Source: Pseudotabrizicola sp051200875
GTDB taxonomy: Bacteria; Pseudomonadota; Alphaproteobacteria; Rhodobacterales; Rhodobacteraceae
Direction: 5' to 3'
Assembly (NCBI RefSeq): GCF_051200875.1
Contig: NZ_CP195191.1
Coordinates: 2,542,001-2,606,000, forward strand
Length of the DNA: 64,000 bases
In this document: positions 59,936-64,000 of the stretch, piece after piece
Position numbering within the stretch: the first letter of the stretch is position 1
Layout: every line of letters starts with the position of its first letter
Program-made: the position numbers and the translations under genes
Notes under the pieces: model-generated
Database searches by the model: none
Seen by the model: the letters and a program-made list of their open reading frames with translations, nothing else
Told to the model about the DNA's origin: nothing

Positions 59936-60693
59936 CGCTGCCGAACATCATGGTGGCGCCGAATGGGGCGTTCAAGCGGAAATCTGATCATCCAGCCATA
60001 CCAGAGACTGTTTCGGAACTGATCGAGACAGCGGTGGCCTGTGCCAAGGCCGGGGCGGATGGCATTCATGCCCATGTGCGGGACACCGAAGGGCAGCATG
60101 TGCTGGATGCGGGGCTGTATTGCGAATTCCTGACCGAATTGGAGGCGGTTCTGCCGGGGTTTTATGCCCAGATCACCACCGAGGCGATTGGCAAGTTCAC
60201 CCCGGACGAGCAGCGGCAGGTGGTGCGGGAGGTTCAGCCGAAAGCCGTGTCTGTGGCCCTGCGCGAGATGATGTCGGGGGAAAAGGCTTCTGCGCGGGCG
60301 TTTTACCACGGGTCGCAAGAGGCTGGGATCGAGGTCCAGCACATCCTTTACGATGCGAAAGAGGTGGATTGGCTGGCCGATTTGATTGCGGAAGGCGTCA
60401 TCCCGGAGCGGCCTTTGTCGCTGCTGCATGTTCTGGGCCGCTATAGGCCGGGGTATGAGACGGTGCCCTCTGATCTGAACGGCCCTATCGTGCGGCAAAT
60501 GGTGCGGGACTTGAAGGCGGATTGGGCGGTCTGCGCCTTTGGTGCGGCGGAAACCGATTGCCTGAGGCACGCGGTGCGGTCGGGGGGCAAGGTCCGGGTG
60601 GGGTTCGAGAACAACCTGTTGAATGCCGATGGCAGCGTGGCAAAAGACAATGCCGAGCGTGTAACCCGTTTGCGATGGGCTTTGGACCGCTAA
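59932..60693 (+). CDS. BKACE-family beta-keto acid cleavage enzyme (DUF849)
   Basis: Zinc enzyme of the 3-keto-5-aminohexanoate cleavage family, which cleaves beta-keto acids with acetyl-CoA. 253 residues with IMVAPNGAFKRKSDHPAIP, the metal-binding GADGIHAHVRDTEG, FYAQITTEAIG and SVALREMM, then the late block VRVGFENNLL. The true substrate varies widely in this family. Co-translated with the aminotransferase, which may produce the keto acid that it splits. Confidence 0.9.
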   Translation: MTLPNIMVAPNGAFKRKSDHPAIPETVSELIETAVACAKAGADGIHAHVRDTEGQHVLDAGLYCEFLTELEAVLPGFYAQITTEAIGKFTPDEQRQVVREVQPKAVSVALREMMSGEKASARAFYHGSQEAGIEVQHILYDAKEVDWLADLIAEGVIPERPLSLLHVLGRYRPGYETVPSDLNGPIVRQMVRDLKADWAVCAFGAAETDCLRHAVRSGGKVRVGFENNLLNADGSVAKDNAERVTRLRWALDR

Positions 60694-60776
60694 GGACGGG
60701 TTGGCCGACTTATGCCCGCTTTCTGACAGCAGTTTTCATTGGACAGTTGGCCGCGCTTTGCCATGATCGGCGCATC

Positions 60777-62390
60777 ATGTATTTGCACCGCGTTCTTATT
60801 CTAATTGCCGGATTGTGCCTGTTCGCAGGGCTTGGCGCGCGCCCGTCTTGCGCGGCCGAGTTGATCGACGAAGGCTTTATTGCCGCGCAAGAAGGGATGC
60901 TGTCACAGGCCGGGTCGGCGCTCCGGCAAATCGGGCTGCGGAAAGCGGCGGAAACAGGACCTTTGGCCGATCTGGTGCGTGATCGGCAAGGGGTGGAGGA
61001 ACGGCTGCGTGAGGCCTCTTTGGCGATGGCCAAGGCAGGCGCAGACCGGATCGGGCTTGCCGGGCAGATTGACGGGCTGAACGCGGAACTGGGGGCGCTG
61101 GACCGCAAGTTGGCCGAGGGCTTTCCGCGCTATGCGGAACTGACGCGTCCAAAGCCGCTGACCATCGCCGAGGTGCAGGCGCTGCTTGCGCCGGATGAGG
61201 CGCTGATTTTCACGTTCATCGGCGAGACCTACAGCTTTGTCTGGGCGATCAGCCCGACGCGTTCGGGCTGGCATCGGGTCAATGCGGTGCGGGATCATGT
61301 GGCCGAGGCGGTAGCAAAGCTGCGACTGCAACTGGACCCTAATTCCGTCACCCGCGGGGCCGCGTCGCTGGAGGAAAATGCGGATGAGGCGCCACAGGGG
61401 CCAGCCTTTGACCGGAGGTTGGCAGGGATGTTGTATGATGTGTTTTTGGCGGTGTTAGAGCCTGTTTTTGGTGAGGCGGCGCATGTTTATGTGGTGACCG
61501 ATGGGCCGCTGACCTCTTTGCCTTTTGGGTTATTGGTGGCCGGGGCCTATGATGGGGCCGATGACGACCCGGAGGCCTTGCGCGCGACACCTTGGATGAT
61601 CCGGCGCTATGCGCTGACCAACTTGCCCTCGGTGGAAAGCCTTGCTGTGGTCAAGCAACTGCCCCCTGCGGCGGAAAATCGGCCCGTTCTGGCGGCCTAT
61701 GGTGACCCGGTTTTTGCCGGGGGTGGATCGCTTTCCGGAGTCACTCGCGGGGCGGCGCTGGTTGCGGGCGGTTTGGCCGATGTGGATCGGTTGCGGGGGC
61801 TGCCGCCCTTGCCCGCAACTCGGCGGGAGTTGCTTTCGATTGCCGAAACGCTGAAGGCAGACAGGGCGACCGTGCATCTGGGGGCCGAGGCCACGGAAGC
61901 GGCAGTCAAGCAGGGCATTGGCCCAGCGCAAGTGGTGGCCTTTGCCACACATGGCCTGCTGTCAGGGGAATTGCAGGGCTTGGCGGAACCGGCGCTGGTG
62001 CTGACCCCGCCGGAAAAGGCCAGCAAGCTGGACGATGGGTTGCTGACCGCGTCAGAAATCATTGACCTGAAACTGGATGCCGATTGGGTCCTGTTATCGG
62101 CCTGCAATACGGCGGGCGGGTCGGAACCGGGGGCCGAGGGACTTTCTGGTCTGGCGCGGGCCTTTCTGTTTGCGGGCGCGCGGTCCATCGTGGTGTCGCA
62201 TTGGCCAGTGCGGGATGATGCAGCGGCACGGCTGACGACCCATGCATTGTCGATTTACGCTGGTGGCGCTGTGCGACGGGCCGAGGCGCTGCGCCAGTCC
62301 ATGCTGTCTGTGATGGAGGATGAAAACGACCCTACGCTTGCCCACCCCTCGGCTTGGGCGCCTTTTGTGATCGTGGGGCAAGGGGGATGA
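60777..62390 (+). CDS. Exported CHAT-domain protease
   Basis: Caspase-like CHAT protein of 537 residues. ATG 60777 starts a signal peptide (MYLHRVLILIAGLCLFAGLG, cleavage near residue 27). Residues 30-120 are helical and probably coiled coil, and the CHAT domain fills about 200-537. The catalytic dyad is His392 (VAFATHGLLSG) and Cys443 (LLSACNTAGG), followed by LARAFLFAGARSIVVSHWPV. The N-terminal TPR array usual in many bacterial CHAT proteins is absent here but is encoded by the next gene, whose ATG overlaps this stop. Target unknown. Confidence 0.88.
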   Translation: MYLHRVLILIAGLCLFAGLGARPSCAAELIDEGFIAAQEGMLSQAGSALRQIGLRKAAETGPLADLVRDRQGVEERLREASLAMAKAGADRIGLAGQIDGLNAELGALDRKLAEGFPRYAELTRPKPLTIAEVQALLAPDEALIFTFIGETYSFVWAISPTRSGWHRVNAVRDHVAEAVAKLRLQLDPNSVTRGAASLEENADEAPQGPAFDRRLAGMLYDVFLAVLEPVFGEAAHVYVVTDGPLTSLPFGLLVAGAYDGADDDPEALRATPWMIRRYALTNLPSVESLAVVKQLPPAAENRPVLAAYGDPVFAGGGSLSGVTRGAALVAGGLADVDRLRGLPPLPATRRELLSIAETLKADRATVHLGAEATEAAVKQGIGPAQVVAFATHGLLSGELQGLAEPALVLTPPEKASKLDDGLLTASEIIDLKLDADWVLLSACNTAGGSEPGAEGLSGLARAFLFAGARSIVVSHWPVRDDAAARLTTHALSIYAGGAVRRAEALRQSMLSVMEDENDPTLAHPSAWAPFVIVGQGG

Positions 62391-63847
62391 GGCGGCTGAT
62401 CCTGTCGTTCGCTGTGGTCTTGGCGCTGGTCCTGCCTGCTTTGGCGCAGGACGACCCATTTCCCGACCCGCTGGTGGTTCTGGATGAGGCTTTTGCCCTG
62501 TGGTCGGCAGAGGATTTGGCAGGCTATCGCGAATATATGAGCGCGGCGATCCGGCGGGCGCGGCAGGAGGACAGTCTGAGCGCGGATTGGGCGTTTATCT
62601 TCGGAACCTATGCCGATTTTGTGCGGAATGAAGACAAGAATTCCCCGCTTGCCTTGCGCTTGGCAGAGGAGGGTTTGGCCTATCTGGCACCGCATGGGGC
62701 AGAAAATGCCGATCTGTTGGCCCTGTTGCAGGTCAGCCGGGTTTATGCGCTGGCCGATTTGGGCCGGTTTGACGAGGCCGTGACAGCCGCGCGGCTGGCA
62801 GAGCCTTTGTTCCGCCAATCTATGGGCGATGAGATGGCGGATGACCTGCTGGAGACGGTGAAGGCCTGGGACAAGGGGGAGACCACGATTTTCAACAATG
62901 CGCCGGCGGAATTGGCGCGGGCAGAGTTGAAGAAGGCGGATGAGGCGCTGGATCGGGGGGAATACGGGGTCGCGATGACCATTGCGGCGCGGGCCAGCCT
63001 GCCGGAGGGTTCTGGGATTGATGCCGCAGAGGTCGCACGGGTGAATGCGGCGGCGGCGGCGAAAACGGGGCGGGCGCTGTATTGGCTGGGACGGCGGGAG
63101 GAAGCCTTTGCCTTGTTGCGGCGGGCGGCGCTGTGGATTGCGGCCGAGGGCTGGGAAGAAGCGCCAGACGCGGCATTGAAGGTGGAACCGATGGGCGAAG
63201 CGCAGGCCGTGACGGAGATGTTTTTCTGGTTGGCCCGCGCTGGGCTGGATACGGAAAATTTCTGGATCGTCCCGCCCGCGCTTCAGATGGCCGAGCGGTT
63301 GGATGACGGCACGCTGGGTTTGCTGCCGATTTCCTATGCGCGGGCGACGCTGTACGACGCGCTTTACGATGGTGCCGCTGCCGAGGCGGAATTTGCCAGG
63401 GCCGTCACGGTTGCCGAAACCGGGGGCAAGACCGAAGAGATCCTTATGTCGCGCTATTATCTGGCCTTGCGGCGCTATGCGAATACCGGGGCGGATAGAG
63501 AGGCCAAGGCCTTGATCGCCCTGACCCGCGAGATGGCGCAAAAGGGCAGCAATACGACCTTTTATGACCCGGTTCATGTGCAGTCTGAAACGGCCGTGGT
63601 GCTGCTTGAATCCCCCTATAGCCAAGAGGCGCTGGAGTTTGCGCGGGCGGCGCTGAAGGCTAAACTTGCGGGCATTTTCGCAAGCACAGACACGAAAATT
63701 GGGCAAGACGGTCAGCGCGCCCAGACGCGGAGGCTGGTGGAGACGCTGCTTCAGACCGCGCATTTGCAGGACAGCCGCAAGCCGACCGCCGATTGCAGCC
63801 GACCGGCAGATCAAGGTTTTGGCTGCGCGATTTTCTACGACCGCTGA
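62387..63847 (+). CDS. Exported TPR-like helical-repeat protein, partner of the CHAT gene
   Basis: 486 residues with a signal peptide (MRRLILSFAVVLALVLPALA, cleavage near AQDD). The body is a series of helix pairs of TPR or Sel1-like type, e.g. LLALLQVSRVYALADLGRFD then EAVTAARLAEPLF, and RALYWLGRREEAFALLRRAA. The C-terminal end has two cysteines (ADCSRPADQGFGCAIFY). It overlaps the CHAT stop by 4 bases, so the proteins are made together and probably meet in the periplasm. Function is not known; a sensor/adaptor for the CHAT protease is inferred. Confidence 0.75.
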   Translation: MRRLILSFAVVLALVLPALAQDDPFPDPLVVLDEAFALWSAEDLAGYREYMSAAIRRARQEDSLSADWAFIFGTYADFVRNEDKNSPLALRLAEEGLAYLAPHGAENADLLALLQVSRVYALADLGRFDEAVTAARLAEPLFRQSMGDEMADDLLETVKAWDKGETTIFNNAPAELARAELKKADEALDRGEYGVAMTIAARASLPEGSGIDAAEVARVNAAAAAKTGRALYWLGRREEAFALLRRAALWIAAEGWEEAPDAALKVEPMGEAQAVTEMFFWLARAGLDTENFWIVPPALQMAERLDDGTLGLLPISYARATLYDALYDGAAAEAEFARAVTVAETGGKTEEILMSRYYLALRRYANTGADREAKALIALTREMAQKGSNTTFYDPVHVQSETAVVLLESPYSQEALEFARAALKAKLAGIFASTDTKIGQDGQRAQTRRLVETLLQTAHLQDSRKPTADCSRPADQGFGCAIFYDR

Positions 63848-64000
63848 AGCGTTTCCAGATGGGCCGCAAATTCCGGGCTGGCCATCAGCGCGCGGCAGCG
63901 GGCGAAACGACCATCGGCATAGGCGCGGAAATCGTCGGCGGGGTTGTTGTTGGCCAGTTGTAGAAGGCCCCACAGTGTCCAGAGCAGGTCACACATCGCC
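63835..64000 (-). CDS. Choline/aminoglycoside kinase-family phosphotransferase, C-terminal part
   Basis: The gene runs off the window; the visible 55 codons end at TAG 63837-63835, overlapping the TPR gene end by 13 bases (convergent). The end CDLLWTLWGLLQLANNNPAD then DFRAYADGRFARCRALM matches C-termini of Rhodobacterales choline/ethanolamine-kinase-like phosphotransferases as I recall them. The kinase motifs are outside the window, so family confidence is moderate. Confidence 0.6.
   Translation of the reverse strand, partial: AMCDLLWTLWGLLQLANNNPADDFRAYADGRFARCRALMASPEFAAHLETLQRS

Noticed and set aside
60777..63847. CHAT/TPR pair as an antiphage (craspase-like) system
   Set aside because: Both proteins carry signal peptides and no Cas, nuclease or reverse-transcriptase gene is near, so a defence role in the cytoplasm is unlikely.
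62255..63973. 572-codon open frame on the minus strand
   Set aside because: Antisense shadow of the TPR-like gene, rich in Arg, Pro and Gly with no domain; the plus-strand gene has a signal peptide and helical repeats.

Overview
The window looks like chromosome of a GC-rich alphaproteobacterium of the Rhodobacterales (Rhodobacteraceae). The evidence is the gene content: FlbT/FlaF/DUF1217 flagellar genes, DUF4170 beside waaA-lpxK, rpsT-dnaA, DUF2125, a CuyA-type sulfo-lyase, an HpsN-like HisD and a carboxynorspermidine dehydrogenase. There are frequent ATGA stop/start overlaps. I see no insertion sequence, prophage, CRISPR array, integrase or rRNA operon.

Layout. 1-10.5 kb is housekeeping: end of a polyamine gene, tRNA-Lys, dapF-mtaB, a lone alkB, mutY facing away from a DUF721-dsbA-CoA-transferase row, and the lipid A genes DUF4170-waaA-lpxK. 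10.6-27.6 kb is a large flagellar cluster: flhA-fliR-flhB; flgB-flgC-fliE-fliQ-flgF-flgG-flgA-flgH-fliL; fliI; flagellin-flaF-flbT-DUF1217; flgJ/flgN-like; fliK-flgD. It is incomplete: no fliF, fliG, fliM, fliN, fliP, flgE, flgI, flgK, flgL, motA or motB, so the rest must lie elsewhere. 27.6-42 kb is the replication-initiation neighbourhood: ubiE-ubiB, mutM, crotonase, rpsT, dnaA, dnaN, recF, gyrB, with small enzymes between. The exact origin cannot be placed by eye.

42-51.5 kb holds tRNA-Arg, a GntR-like LacI-family regulator with a convincing operator, a crotonase/SDR pair, DUF2125, tldD/pmbA, an inositol-monophosphatase-family gene and a long DEAD-box helicase whose tail carries nine 33-bp coding repeats. 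51.6-55.7 kb carries an HpsN-like HisD, CuyA-like sulfo-lyase and Asp/Glu-type racemase, which may form a C3-sulfonate (cysteate/DHPS) branch, then LysR and proline iminopeptidase. 56.7-64 kb has ubiG, a C45-type acyltransferase, an aminotransferase-BKACE pair, and a translationally coupled exported CHAT protease plus TPR protein.

Most notable observations: (1) two families of short intergenic repeats, each placed just 3' of a gene and in that gene's orientation. One has three copies whose stems differ by compensating changes; the other has two 56-nt copies. (2) The operon tldD-IMPase-DUF4170-waaA-lpxK appears split by one inversion of about 38 kb, centred close to the ubiE/mutM divergence and roughly symmetric about the presumed origin region. 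(3) The exported CHAT/TPR pair. (4) A cluster of GANTC sites around rpsT-dnaA.
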